Shown one piece after another: positions 7,912 through 15,769 of a stretch of 31,128 bases of DNA (positions are counted from its first letter, which is position 1; every line of letters begins with the position of its first letter). The position numbers were made by a program, and so were the translations under genes. Source of the DNA: Longimonas sp040409695 (GTDB taxonomy: Bacteria > Bacteroidota > Rhodothermia > Rhodothermales > Salinibacteraceae); contig NZ_JARWGJ010000128.1 in the NCBI RefSeq assembly GCF_040409695.1, forward strand, positions 1-31,128, written 5' to 3'. The notes under the pieces are model-generated. The model did not search any database, was not told the DNA's origin, and saw nothing but the letters and a program-made list of their open reading frames with translations.

Positions 7912-8467
7912 CGGTTCTTCCAAGGTGCGTTTGAAGCTTTTTACGGGCGCGGTGTACACGTACCTTCAATGCGCTAACCGACACATCCATACGGTCGGAC
8001 ATGGCCTGATACGTGAGTCCATCTCGGTATTTGAGAAGGAACGGAACTGCATAGGTTGGCGAGAGCGCTTGAATCGCTTTCCATATGCGTTCGGACTCCT
8101 CCGATTGCATCAGCGCGGTGTCGCTCCCGGTCTGATTTCGGTCTGGCAGCCGACCGGCTTCCGTCTCTTGGTCAGTGAACGCGTACGTGTCGCGGCGTCG
8201 GTTCTTTGCGTAGTCTCGGCACCGGTTTAGAGCAATGCCGTATAGCCAGGAAGCAAATCGACTGGGCGTATCAATACGATCAATGTGCTGAAATGCCCGC
8301 AGAAATACATCCTGGGCCAGATCGTCGGCATCGCTCGAAACTGCTGCGTACTGGGTTGTAAGTTCAAAGACCATGCGTTGATAGCGCTCAATCAGCCGCT
8401 CGAACGCTTCACGGTCTCCGGCCTGTACCTGGTTCACTAAGGTAGCATCAGAACGCGAATCTGGCAT
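7901..8467 (-). CDS. ECF-type RNA polymerase sigma factor
   Basis: From the ATG at 8467 the product has 188 residues, the usual ECF size; a GTG at 8536 would add an unconvincing 23-residue extension. Region 2 is clear (DADDLAQDVFLRAFQHIDRI followed by FASWLYGIALNRCRDYAKNRRR), as is region 4 (QALSPTYAVPFLLKYRDGLTYQAMSDRMDVSVSALKVRVHRARKKL), the helix-turn-helix that reads the -35 element. The stop codon overlaps the start of the anti-sigma gene, so the two are made together. It probably directs its own operon, but I could not identify a confident ECF promoter pair. It belongs to the general RpoE-like/SigW-like class; no finer subgroup is claimed. Confidence 0.93.
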   Translation of the reverse strand: MPDSRSDATLVNQVQAGDREAFERLIERYQRMVFELTTQYAAVSSDADDLAQDVFLRAFQHIDRIDTPSRFASWLYGIALNRCRDYAKNRRRDTYAFTDQETEAGRLPDRNQTGSDTALMQSEESERIWKAIQALSPTYAVPFLLKYRDGLTYQAMSDRMDVSVSALKVRVHRARKKLQTHLGRTDDE

Positions 8468-8496
8468 GTACCGTATCACTTGATATACCGGCGCAG

Positions 8497-8521
8497 CCCC
8501 TGGCCAATACACGGCCAGAGG
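8497..8521 (-). promoter_or_regulatory. Hairpin in the leader of the sigma-factor gene
   Basis: CTGGCC (8500-8505) and GGCCAG (8513-8518) pair around a 7-nt loop, and two further CC/GG pairs extend it across one mismatch. It lies 30-54 bp upstream of the sigma ATG. There is no T-run, so it is not an intrinsic terminator. A second, weaker stem (GTAT..TCA with TGATAC) sits nearly against the start codon and might limit translation. Confidence 0.35.
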
Positions 8522-8561
8522 CTCTGCGCACGGCACTGACAGGGGGGGATTGTAGCAGAAT

Positions 8562-8604
8562 CAAGCAGCCGGTCCCAGCAGTCTGTTAAGACTCCGCCTG
8601 CTTG
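8562..8604 (-). other. Nested stem between lipoprotein and sigma-factor genes
   Basis: CAAGCAG (8562-8568) pairs with CTGCTTG (8598-8604) and encloses an inner stem AGTCT (8580-8584) with AGACT (8589-8593). It begins 13 bp past the lipoprotein stop on the minus strand and could attenuate read-through into the sigma operon. No U-tract follows, so terminator status is uncertain. Confidence 0.35.
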
Positions 8605-8616
8605 GTGTGTATACTG

Positions 8617-9303
8617 CTATGAATCCTCCCCGTTGTCAGAATCGGTATCGTCATCATTGTCTTCGTCATTTTCATCTCCATCAAGATCTTCTTCCTCACC
8701 ATTGACCACCATGGCTTCTGCCTTGACGACAGGCTTGAAGATGAACGACCCACTTTCCCCTGCTTTGACGAACGACTCTTCAATGTCGAAGTCGAGCGTC
8801 AACTCAATGCGATCGCGTTCGCTCTCAACCGTAAACGGCGGGAAGTTAACTTTCACACCTGTTTCAGCTGCACTGGGGAGCCGCAGGTTGGCTTCCTGCG
8901 CATTGCCTTCTTCATCTTCATAGAGCACATCGGCCTCGCGCGCTGTTACCAGTCGGATCTGGCTGTATGTACCTTCTGGTAGGGTAGTCGACGCCATGAG
9001 CGTATCTACGCCATCCTGCAATTTTGTAAGGTCGACCGTGAACGCATCGACATCCAGTACCGAGATCCCTCCCTCACGGGCCTCTCCCTCGGCAGCCTCA
9101 CTCGCCGGAACAACAGCTACCCTCTCAATTGTGACAAACGCTTCAATGATGTCGCCTGGGGCATCCGTAAGATAGATATCTATCTGTCCTCTCTCATCTG
9201 CATCTGACTCGAACAGGTCGCATCCAGTGTAGGCAACCAGTCCGGCAGCCAGAATTAAGACCAGACCCAATTGTGCGATAAATCGACGCATAGTTCGACG
9301 CAT
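8617..9303 (-). CDS. DUF4382 lipoprotein with acidic D/E/N tail
   Basis: The product has 228 residues from the ATG at 9303; a TTG three codons earlier is possible, and an in-frame ATG four codons later is the duplicate of a 12-bp repeat. The N-terminus is a lipoprotein signal: RR, a hydrophobic stretch (LGLVLILAAGLVAYTGC) and a lipobox cysteine at about residue 28. The body matches DUF4382: GQIDIYLTDAPGDIIEAFVTIERV, then LPEGTYSQIRLV, and a C-terminal strand region. The last 30 residues are almost entirely D, E and N (DLDGDENDEDNDDDTDSDN), a possible calcium-binding or halophilic tail. It lies upstream of the ECF sigma gene on the same strand with a 150-bp gap, so it may be either in the operon or independently expressed. 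No DUF4382 function is established. Confidence 0.85.
   Translation of the reverse strand: MRRTMRRFIAQLGLVLILAAGLVAYTGCDLFESDADERGQIDIYLTDAPGDIIEAFVTIERVAVVPASEAAEGEAREGGISVLDVDAFTVDLTKLQDGVDTLMASTTLPEGTYSQIRLVTAREADVLYEDEEGNAQEANLRLPSAAETGVKVNFPPFTVESERDRIELTLDFDIEESFVKAGESGSFIFKPVVKAEAMVVNGEEEDLDGDENDEDNDDDTDSDNGEDS
9283..9303 (-). repeat. 9-bp direct repeat with 12-bp period covering the start codon
   Basis: TCGACGCAT (read on the plus strand) occurs at 9283-9291 and 9295-9303. On the coding strand this gives ATGCGTCGA twice, 12 bp apart and in frame, so the lipoprotein gene has two possible start codons with identical following codons. Confidence 0.8.
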
Positions 9304-10017
9304 AATATACAAGTCTTCTTCTGTGTAGAGAAAAAAGTGCGCGATTGTCTCTCTGTCTCAGTAAAATCCGTCAACAGGACTTGACCAGAGCAGCTGGTTC
9401 GCTCTGACACAACTGCTTCGGAATACTGCTACTGAAACCGTCCGACAATACGCCCAATGGAAGAGCGAGCCGCTCCATAGTTACAAGATATAATGTAACG
9501 AAAAAGCAACGCCCCACAGGTCGATGTCTGGCCGTAGCAGCGGTGCGTGCCGATTTCGCTGCGCGGGAATGGGAAGCAGGACCGCGTATTCTGCCACAAG
9601 GCGATCAGAAGCGGCAGAGGGAAGTCCGCACATGCTGTTAGTTGAGATAATAATTGTACCCTCCAGAACGATCTGTCATACCCGTGCCTTGTCATAATCT
9701 GTGTTGAACGACGCGGTGTATGTCTGCTGTACTTCAGATCAACCACCGTTTGCAGGATACAACAGACCAGACATAGCGTAAACGAGCCCAGCACGCGATA
9801 GGCTGCCAAGCCTCTACCCCTTCATTCCTGTCCGCCTGCCGCAGTGTGGAGTTGCCCCGGTCTGCAGGCACCCCGACCCGGCCCTGCCTAAACTCTGTAA
9901 CATTCTGCAACGCCAGGCTACAACATAATCAAAAGCTACAACCATGAAGGAAGAATCAAGCGACCCGTAAGGTCGTTGGAGTAACGACGTAGTTTTCAAC
10001 TTGTACCCCGCACTCAC
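9304..10017. other. Largest intergenic region (divergent), no gene supported
   Basis: This 714-bp stretch separates the divergent lipoprotein and metallopeptidase-barrel genes. Open frames in it (minus 9429-9809 and 9814-10017) are cysteine-rich, lack plausible starts or family motifs, and are not called. It holds a CAGAGC/GCTCTG inverted repeat (9386-9391 with 9401-9406), an AT-rich patch around 9640-9660, and the hairpin leader near 9959-9988. It is long enough for an unannotated RNA, but I see no recognisable one. Confidence 0.45.
9959..9988 (+). promoter_or_regulatory. Two mutually exclusive leader hairpins before the peptidase-barrel gene
   Basis: Arm A (9959-9965, AGCGACC) pairs with arm B (9971-9977, GGTCGTT, one G-U pair) around a 5-nt loop. 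Part of arm B (9972-9977, GTCGTT) pairs perfectly with arm C (9983-9988, AACGAC) around another 5-nt loop. Both cannot form at once. The element ends 29 bp before the ATG at 10018. Whether it is transcribed is not known. Confidence 0.35.
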
Positions 10018-13000
10018 ATGTTGCGCTCATTTCGCACAGTCGGCATCCTCGTACTGCTGGCCCTTTTCGTAGCCATTGAGCCCGTTGCGGCCCAGTACTT
10101 TGGGCGCAATAAGGTGCAGTACGATACGTTCGACTTTCGACAGTTCGACACCGAACACTTCCAGATTTTCTTCTACCCTGAGAAGCGTGAGGCTGCCATT
10201 GATGCGTCGCGCATGGCCGAACGCTGGTATCGGCGGCACTCGCGGAGCTTTCTGCGCGAGTTCGACGACCGTAAGCCTCTGATCTTCTATGCCAATGATA
10301 CCGATTTTCAACAGACCAATGTTATTCGTGGCAACATTGGCCAGGGTACCGGTGGCGTTACGGAAGCACTGAAGGAACGCGTCATCATGCCCCTGACGGG
10401 CTCGTACCAGGAAACGGATCACGTGCTTGGTCATGAACTGGTTCATTCCTTTCAGTTCGATATCGCTCTTCGGGGGGATACGCAGGGCTTTGCCATTCAG
10501 CGCCTTCCCCTCTGGCTCGTAGAGGGGATGGCGGAGTATCTCTCGCTTGGCCGCGAGCATCCACACACAACCATGTGGCTGCGCGACGCAGCGCTGCGTG
10601 ACGACCTGCCGACGGTCGACCAGATGACCCGCGACATGTTTTCGTACTTCCCATACCGCTTCGGACAGGCGTACATGGCGTACATCGGCGGTAAGTATGG
10701 CGACTCAGCTGTAACGAATCTCTTCAAACTAAGCGGGCGCGTTGGCGTCGAAACAGCTTTCACCTACGCACTGGGCACAACAACCGACTCGCTCTCTACA
10801 GAGTGGCAGCAGGCTGTCAAAGATGCCTACATGCCGCTTATGGAAGGACGTACCGACCCTGCCGATGTTGGCGAGCCGGTTCTTGGCGAAATCGGAGCCG
10901 ATAACCAGTTTTTCGTGTCGCCCTCTATCAGTCCGGATGGACGATACGTGGCGTACATCTCGCGGCGCAACCTCTTCACGACCAACCTTTTCGTGGCTGA
11001 TGCCCGCACGGGCGAGGTCGTACAGCAGCTGCGCAGCACCCGGTCGAATCCGCACTTTGACGCCCTACGGTTCATCAACTCGGCGGGCTCCTGGTCGCCT
11101 GATGGACGCAGATTTGCATTTGTGACATTTACGCAGGGGCGTAACGAGATTAACATCTTAGATGTTGAATCTGGACGCATCGACCGGCGCATTCGAGTTG
11201 GTGAGGTTGGCGCCATTCAGAACCTTGCGTGGGCGCCCCGCGGCGACGAAGTTGCCTTTACCGGCATTGAAGGAGGGGTTAGCAACCTTTACACCGTAGA
11301 CATCAATACGAATGAGGCTCGGCAGCTTACCAACGACCGGTTTGCCTATCTCCAACCTACCTGGTCGCCCGATGGGCAGACCCTTGCGTTTACCACGGAT
11401 CGTGGCGTAGACGGCACCAACTTTGAAACGCTGCAGTTCGGAGACTATCGCATCGGATTTATCGATATCGAAACGCGCGAAATTAGCAGCCTGCGTCCCT
11501 TCCAGCGCGGTATGCACCACAATCCGCAGTATGCCCCTGATGGACGCAGTATCTACTTCGTTTCTGACCAGGATGGCTTTAAGGATGTTTACCGCTATGC
11601 TCTCGACGAGGAAGAGGTCTATCGTGTAACAGATGTTAAAACAGGCGTGAGCGGCATTACCGCGCTGTCCCCCTCAATGTCGGTCGCGCAGCAGAGCGGA
11701 CGCATGACGTTTTCGGTCTTTGCCAACGGGGGGTACTCTATTGTCGGCCTCGATGGCGACGACCTGGTTGGCACGCCGATGGGCACCACGCCTGTGGCTG
11801 CCCAGGGTATGCTGCCTACGTTCGACGGCATGACCGTGGAGCGCCTCGACGTAGCTCCACCGCTCATCGAGGATCCTGCTCCAGCTACCCCAGCTCCGCT
11901 GTTTGGCGTGATGCCTGAAGCGCTCCGTGCAGCCATTCATGGCAGCCCCGACAGCGCGCTGGCAGACACTGCTGTTACGCCATCAGTTGTTACGCCCCCG
12001 GCCGATACGACCGAAGCCCCCATGCGCCCGGCTGAGCCGCTGGCCTCCTCTTCGGCTGTGCCGGCTCCGGCCCGTATCTTGCCCCCTTCTGCAGCGCTCA
12101 ACGACGGCCTCGTTGCCGGCTACCTCGACGATCCGCTCACAGGGCTTCCTGAACCCGGCCCGATCGATGAACAGAGCTACAGCCGCCGCCTCCAGCTTGA
12201 CTATATTGCGCCCCCTCAGGTGGGTGCTCAGGTGGGTGGGCGCTTCGGATCCCAGGTTGTGGGCGGTGTCGGGTTTTTCTTCAGCGACATGCTCGGCGAC
12301 CAGTCCATGAGCGTGTTCGTGCAAGCCAATGGCACCTTCAAAGATATTGGCGGTGGTCTCTTCTACCAGAACCAGCGCACGCGACTCAACTATGGCGGTG
12401 GGGTCTCGCATACGCCGTCGCTGTTCGGCCAGGTAGCTTTCGACCAGCAAACCGGTGAGTTCATTCAGATTCTGCAGCGCATCTTCCGCACGCAGGCATT
12501 CGGGCAGCTGACCTACCCGGTTTCGCAGACGCGGCGGTTTGAGCTTATCGGCGGAGCGACTCGCTTCGGGTTCGATATTGAGGCGCTTGGCATCAACCAG
12601 TTTGGCCAGGTGCGAGAACGCGACCTCAGCGACCGGGAGCCTGATACGATCTATCTTGCTCAGATCGGACTCGCATACGTTGGCGACTTCTCAAACTTCG
12701 GCTTTACCTCGCCGCTCGATGGCGGACGCTACCGTTTTCAGGTGACGCCCCAGGGCGGGTCGCGCAACTTCGTTTCTATTCTTGCCGACTACCGGCGCTA
12801 CCACTTTGTAGAACCGGTCACGTTTGCCGGACGCATTCTGCACCAGGGCAACTACGGCGCCCGGTCGCGCCTCACCGGGCAGATCGAAGACGGCTTCATT
12901 CGTGAAACGCTTGGCGACCCCTACCAGCTTGGCTTCGTTCGTGGGTACGCCTTCAGTTCTATCTTCAGCGATGACCTCTGCCGTGTCAACCCGAACCGCG

Positions 13001-13359
13001 AGGGGTGCAATATCGACCGCCTGATCGGCACACGCATGGGACTGGCCAGCGCCGAGATTCGCCTCCCGTTCCTTGGTACCGACCAGCTGGGCTTGATCAA
13101 CTTCCCGTATCTGCCTACCGAGTTGGTAGCGTTTGGCGATGCCGGCATTACCTGGACTAACGAAGACCTGACGAGCTTCGAGTTCTCGACGACGACTACA
13201 ACCCCCGAAGGCACCACGCCGGCACGTCCGGTGTTCAGTACCGGCGTATCGGCCCGTGTTAACCTTCTGGGAGCTCTCATTTTCGAGATGTTTTATGCCC
13301 GCACGTACCAGCGCGCTACCGACTGGAACTTTGGGGTGGTGTTGCGTCCTGGGTGGTAG
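10018..13359 (+). CDS. Fusion of zinc metallopeptidase, TolB-like propeller and outer-membrane barrel
   Basis: The protein has 1113 residues. A signal peptide (about 1-25, ending in VAAQ) is followed by a gluzincin-type peptidase domain: H139-E-L-V-H143 as the HExxH zinc motif and WLVEGMAEYLS, with E169 or E173 as the likely third ligand. From about 300 to 560 there are five WD40-like PD40 repeats of the TolB kind (SISPDGRYVAYIS, SWSPDGRRFAFVT, AWAPRGDEVAFTG, TWSPDGQTLAFTT, QYAPDGRSIYFVS). A P/A/T-rich linker (about 610-700) leads to a BamA/D15-like surface-antigen barrel (about 720-1113) ending FGVVLRPGW with a terminal tryptophan. It should sit in the outer membrane with the first two domains in the periplasm. 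The substrate is unknown; processing or quality control of envelope proteins is inference. Its 3' end overlaps the convergent PhzF gene by 44 bp. Confidence 0.88.
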   Translation: MLRSFRTVGILVLLALFVAIEPVAAQYFGRNKVQYDTFDFRQFDTEHFQIFFYPEKREAAIDASRMAERWYRRHSRSFLREFDDRKPLIFYANDTDFQQTNVIRGNIGQGTGGVTEALKERVIMPLTGSYQETDHVLGHELVHSFQFDIALRGDTQGFAIQRLPLWLVEGMAEYLSLGREHPHTTMWLRDAALRDDLPTVDQMTRDMFSYFPYRFGQAYMAYIGGKYGDSAVTNLFKLSGRVGVETAFTYALGTTTDSLSTEWQQAVKDAYMPLMEGRTDPADVGEPVLGEIGADNQFFVSPSISPDGRYVAYISRRNLFTTNLFVADARTGEVVQQLRSTRSNPHFDALRFINSAGSWSPDGRRFAFVTFTQGRNEINILDVESGRIDRRIRVGEVGAIQNLAWAPRGDEVAFTGIEGGVSNLYTVDINTNEARQLTNDRFAYLQPTWSPDGQTLAFTTDRGVDGTNFETLQFGDYRIGFIDIETREISSLRPFQRGMHHNPQYAPDGRSIYFVSDQDGFKDVYRYALDEEEVYRVTDVKTGVSGITALSPSMSVAQQSGRMTFSVFANGGYSIVGLDGDDLVGTPMGTTPVAAQGMLPTFDGMTVERLDVAPPLIEDPAPATPAPLFGVMPEALRAAIHGSPDSALADTAVTPSVVTPPADTTEAPMRPAEPLASSSAVPAPARILPPSAALNDGLVAGYLDDPLTGLPEPGPIDEQSYSRRLQLDYIAPPQVGAQVGGRFGSQVVGGVGFFFSDMLGDQSMSVFVQANGTFKDIGGGLFYQNQRTRLNYGGGVSHTPSLFGQVAFDQQTGEFIQILQRIFRTQAFGQLTYPVSQTRRFELIGGATRFGFDIEALGINQFGQVRERDLSDREPDTIYLAQIGLAYVGDFSNFGFTSPLDGGRYRFQVTPQGGSRNFVSILADYRRYHFVEPVTFAGRILHQGNYGARSRLTGQIEDGFIRETLGDPYQLGFVRGYAFSSIFSDDLCRVNPNREGCNIDRLIGTRMGLASAEIRLPFLGTDQLGLINFPYLPTELVAFGDAGITWTNEDLTSFEFSTTTTTPEGTTPARPVFSTGVSARVNLLGALIFEMFYARTYQRATDWNFGVVLRPGW

Positions 13360-14176
13360 GCTCTGCAACCCATTGCCCACGCATGATCGTGGCGCACGCA
13401 CCGGTAAGCATGACGCGATCGCCATTGGGCCCTTTGGGCAGGTGGATGCGCACGGTGCCGCCCCGCGCTGAAATCTGGCGCCCAACCAGCTGAGCCGTGC
13501 TCAACTCCCGGCCCCAGTACGGACCCAGCGCACAGTGGGCAGACCCGGTTACCGGATCTTCGGGCACGCCAACGCGCGGTGCAAAGAATCGCGACACAAA
13601 GTCGTGCGTGCCATTGCCCGTGGCCTGCGCTGTCAGGATGACGCCACGGGTCTCGACCCGCGCCAGCACCTCCATGTCCGGGCGGGCCGCCTGCACATCG
13701 CCCGGCGTATCGAGCCGGATCAGCCAGTCGCGCGCCGACCGTCCGGTGTAGGTTGGAGCAGATACGCCGCAGGCCTCGACCAGTCCATCGGGGAGTGGTG
13801 TTTCAGCAGGAGGGTCTGCCGGAAAGTCGAGCGTGATGCGACCGGCTGCTGTATAGCGTGCCGTTAGCGTTCCGCTTGCCGTGCTGAACGACACTGACTG
13901 GCGCGCATCCGATTGGGCGTGTTCGCGGAGCGCGTGCGCTGCAGCGAGCGTAGCGTGCCCGCACAGGTCGACTTCGTCGGTGGGCGTGAACCAGCGCAGA
14001 CGGGGCTGCTCGGCCTCGCATCCAATAACAAAAGCAGTTTCGGAAGCCCCCACCTCGTGGGCTACCTTCTGCATCCACGATGCTGGGGCGGGGGCATCCA
14101 GCAAGCATACGCCAGCCGGATTACCCGCAAAGGGGTGATCGGTGAATGCATCTATGAGGAAGAAAGAAGTTGACAT
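13316..14176 (-). CDS. PhzF-family isomerase/epimerase
   Basis: The product has 286 residues from the ATG at 14176; an upstream TTG at 14197 would add seven residues unlike the family. PhzF enzymes have two similar diaminopimelate-epimerase-like halves. The N-terminus FFLIDAFTDHPFAGNPAGVC is diagnostic; E46 in GASETAFV matches the catalytic glutamate of PhzF, and the DLCGHATLAAAH and EDPVTGSAHCALGPYW motifs are present. No phenazine genes are nearby, so this is one of the many stand-alone family members, probably acting on an unknown small metabolite. The C-terminal 20 residues (PTTQDATPPQSS) are variable and are encoded antisense to the end of the upstream barrel gene. Confidence 0.93.
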   Translation of the reverse strand: MSTSFFLIDAFTDHPFAGNPAGVCLLDAPAPASWMQKVAHEVGASETAFVIGCEAEQPRLRWFTPTDEVDLCGHATLAAAHALREHAQSDARQSVSFSTASGTLTARYTAAGRITLDFPADPPAETPLPDGLVEACGVSAPTYTGRSARDWLIRLDTPGDVQAARPDMEVLARVETRGVILTAQATGNGTHDFVSRFFAPRVGVPEDPVTGSAHCALGPYWGRELSTAQLVGRQISARGGTVRIHLPKGPNGDRVMLTGACATIMRGQWVAEPTTQDATPPQSSSR

Positions 14177-14251
14177 ATGGTCGGGGTTGGGAACCAATAG
14201 GACGGTGCATTAGATTGCATACTGACCTTCCTCTTTAGTTGTCCCGGTTTC

Positions 14252-15370
14252 ATGTATCGACTTATCCGACCGCTACTTTTTCGGCTCGATGCCGAACGCG
14301 CCCACACGTGGAGCCTACGCGCCGCCCGCCTGCTGCAGCATGCCGACCAGTCGCTGCTGGCTCCGCTGTACGGCTACGAGCATGAGCGCCTGCGCCAGAC
14401 GCTGTGGGGACTGGACTGGACGAATCCGGTCGGTCTTGCGGCGGGCGCCGACAAAAACGGGGTAGCCATGCGCTACTGGCATAGCATCGGGCTCGGACAC
14501 GTTGAGGTGGGTTCGGTGAGTGCCCAGCCCTGCTCGGGTAATGCGCGCCCGCGCGCCTTTCGGGTGCCTGAGGATCAGGCACTCATCAACCGCATGGGCC
14601 TCAACAACGACGGGGCCAATGCGGTGGCCGAGCGCTTGCAGGCGTATAGCGACCGAAACGGAATTGTCGGCGTAAACCTTGCAAAGACCCACGACCCGGA
14701 TATTATGGGCGAGGCAGCGCGCAACGATTTCTGCACCAGCTTTCGCGCGCTTGCTCCGCATGCCGATTACGTAACCCTGAACGTTTCGTGCCCGAACACC
14801 CGATCCGGGAAAACCTTCGAGGCGCCCGGTGCGCTTGATGCCCTGCTTACCGACGTGCTCAGCGTACGCAGTGAACTCGACCTGACCGTACCCGTGCTCG
14901 TGAAGCTGAGTCCGCCCGTGAGCGACCGGGTTGTTTACGACTCGGCGCTCGAACGCGTTATCCGCGTTGCCCAAGCGCATGGCGTGGATGGCTACATTGC
15001 AACGAACACCGCCTCCGATCGGCGTGGCATGCGTGCATCGGACGAGCAGTTGGAGGCCATCGGAGGCGGTGGGCTCAGCGGCCAGCCTCTTACCGCGCGG
15101 AGCACCCAACTGGTGCGCTACCTTTACGAGGCAACAGGTGGCTCGGTACCCATTATAGGCGTGGGCGGAATCGCCTCGGCTGAAGACGCCTTTGCTAAAA
15201 TTCGCGCTGGAGCCTCACTTGTTCAGCTCTATACCGGTCTCGTCTACCATGGACCGGCTCTCGTCAAATCGATTAACCAGGGTCTTGTGCGCCTGTTGGA
15301 TGCACACGACCTGCCCACCATCGGCGATGCCGTCGGCACCGACACCGAACAGCTGTCTTCAAGCATCTGA
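14252..15370 (+). CDS. pyrD: Dihydroorotate dehydrogenase, class 2-like, with cysteine at the catalytic-base position
   Basis: PyrD oxidises dihydroorotate to orotate in pyrimidine synthesis. The 372-residue length, the N-terminal membrane-associating helices (MYRLIRPLLFRLDAERAHTW) and the motifs NPVGLAAGADKNG (58-70), LINRMGLNNDG (111-121) and LVKLSPPVSD are class 2 features, implying electron transfer to membrane quinone. The active-site loop reads LNVSCPNTRSG. C180 stands where class 2 enzymes have serine (S175 in E. coli) and where class 1 enzymes have cysteine. FMN phosphate-binding motifs (GVGGIASAEDAF, QLYTGLVY) are intact, so the enzyme should be active. The gene stands alone, divergent from the PhzF gene. 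Confidence 0.95.
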   Translation: MYRLIRPLLFRLDAERAHTWSLRAARLLQHADQSLLAPLYGYEHERLRQTLWGLDWTNPVGLAAGADKNGVAMRYWHSIGLGHVEVGSVSAQPCSGNARPRAFRVPEDQALINRMGLNNDGANAVAERLQAYSDRNGIVGVNLAKTHDPDIMGEAARNDFCTSFRALAPHADYVTLNVSCPNTRSGKTFEAPGALDALLTDVLSVRSELDLTVPVLVKLSPPVSDRVVYDSALERVIRVAQAHGVDGYIATNTASDRRGMRASDEQLEAIGGGGLSGQPLTARSTQLVRYLYEATGGSVPIIGVGGIASAEDAFAKIRAGASLVQLYTGLVYHGPALVKSINQGLVRLLDAHDLPTIGDAVGTDTEQLSSSI

Positions 15371-15769
15371 CACCGCTGCGCAGCGTCTGGCGCCTGGGAT
15401 ATGATGGCTCGCTATACACCACCAGCCTACGAGATAGCCGGGCGAAACAGTACAAAGCAGCCAATAGTTGCTTAATGTTACCATTTTGCGCCGAGCTTTG
15501 TGCGTCTACCTGTACGGCGCTTGGCACGCCACGGTATATCTTTACTACGTCCTTCTAATGTCTTTCTAACGTCTTTTCAGGCAGGTAAGGGTCGGTAAGG
15601 TACCCTCCCGGTTATCCATTGTTATCCACCAATGCTGGTTATTTCCTGCCTATCGGATGCGTACGGCTCTGCCCTCTATCTTGAGTGGCTACGTAGAGGT
15701 CGTTTGCGCCCCAGTTGTACTGAACCAGCGTACTAAAATCGTATATCTGTAAGTAGCTCCCACCTTTGT
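15371..15769 (+). other. Intergenic region upstream of acyl-CoA synthetase gene, no gene seen
   Basis: No coding frame or RNA gene is recognisable. The stretch should hold the end of the pyrD transcript (no clear terminator) and the promoter of the acyl-CoA synthetase gene. A TTG at 15521-15523 with TATCTTTA at 15537-15544 loosely resembles the Bacteroidota -33/-7 promoter pair, with low confidence. A direct-repeat array lies at 15544-15628. Confidence 0.4.
15544..15628 (+). repeat. Cluster of short direct repeats with 10-11 bp periods
   Basis: Three different sets follow one another. CTAAYGTCTTT occurs at 15555-15565 and 15566-15576, with a weaker copy just upstream containing TACGTCCTT. 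GGTAAGG occurs at 15584-15590 and 15594-15600. GTTATCCA occurs at 15611-15618 and 15621-15628. Each period is close to one DNA turn, so proteins bound at the copies would face the same side. The cluster lies 140-225 bp before the acyl-CoA synthetase start. Confidence 0.7.

Noticed and set aside
9429..9809. 126-codon open frame on the minus strand in the large spacer
   Set aside because: Cysteine-rich, no conserved motif, no signal of coding composition, and the flanking frames are equally open; treated as chance.
15612..15630. Two TTATCCA boxes resembling DnaA boxes, with a third TTATCCACC near 4536
   Set aside because: Each departs from the TTATNCACA consensus, there is no AT-rich unwinding region, and no dnaA/dnaN or gid genes are nearby, so an origin is not supported.
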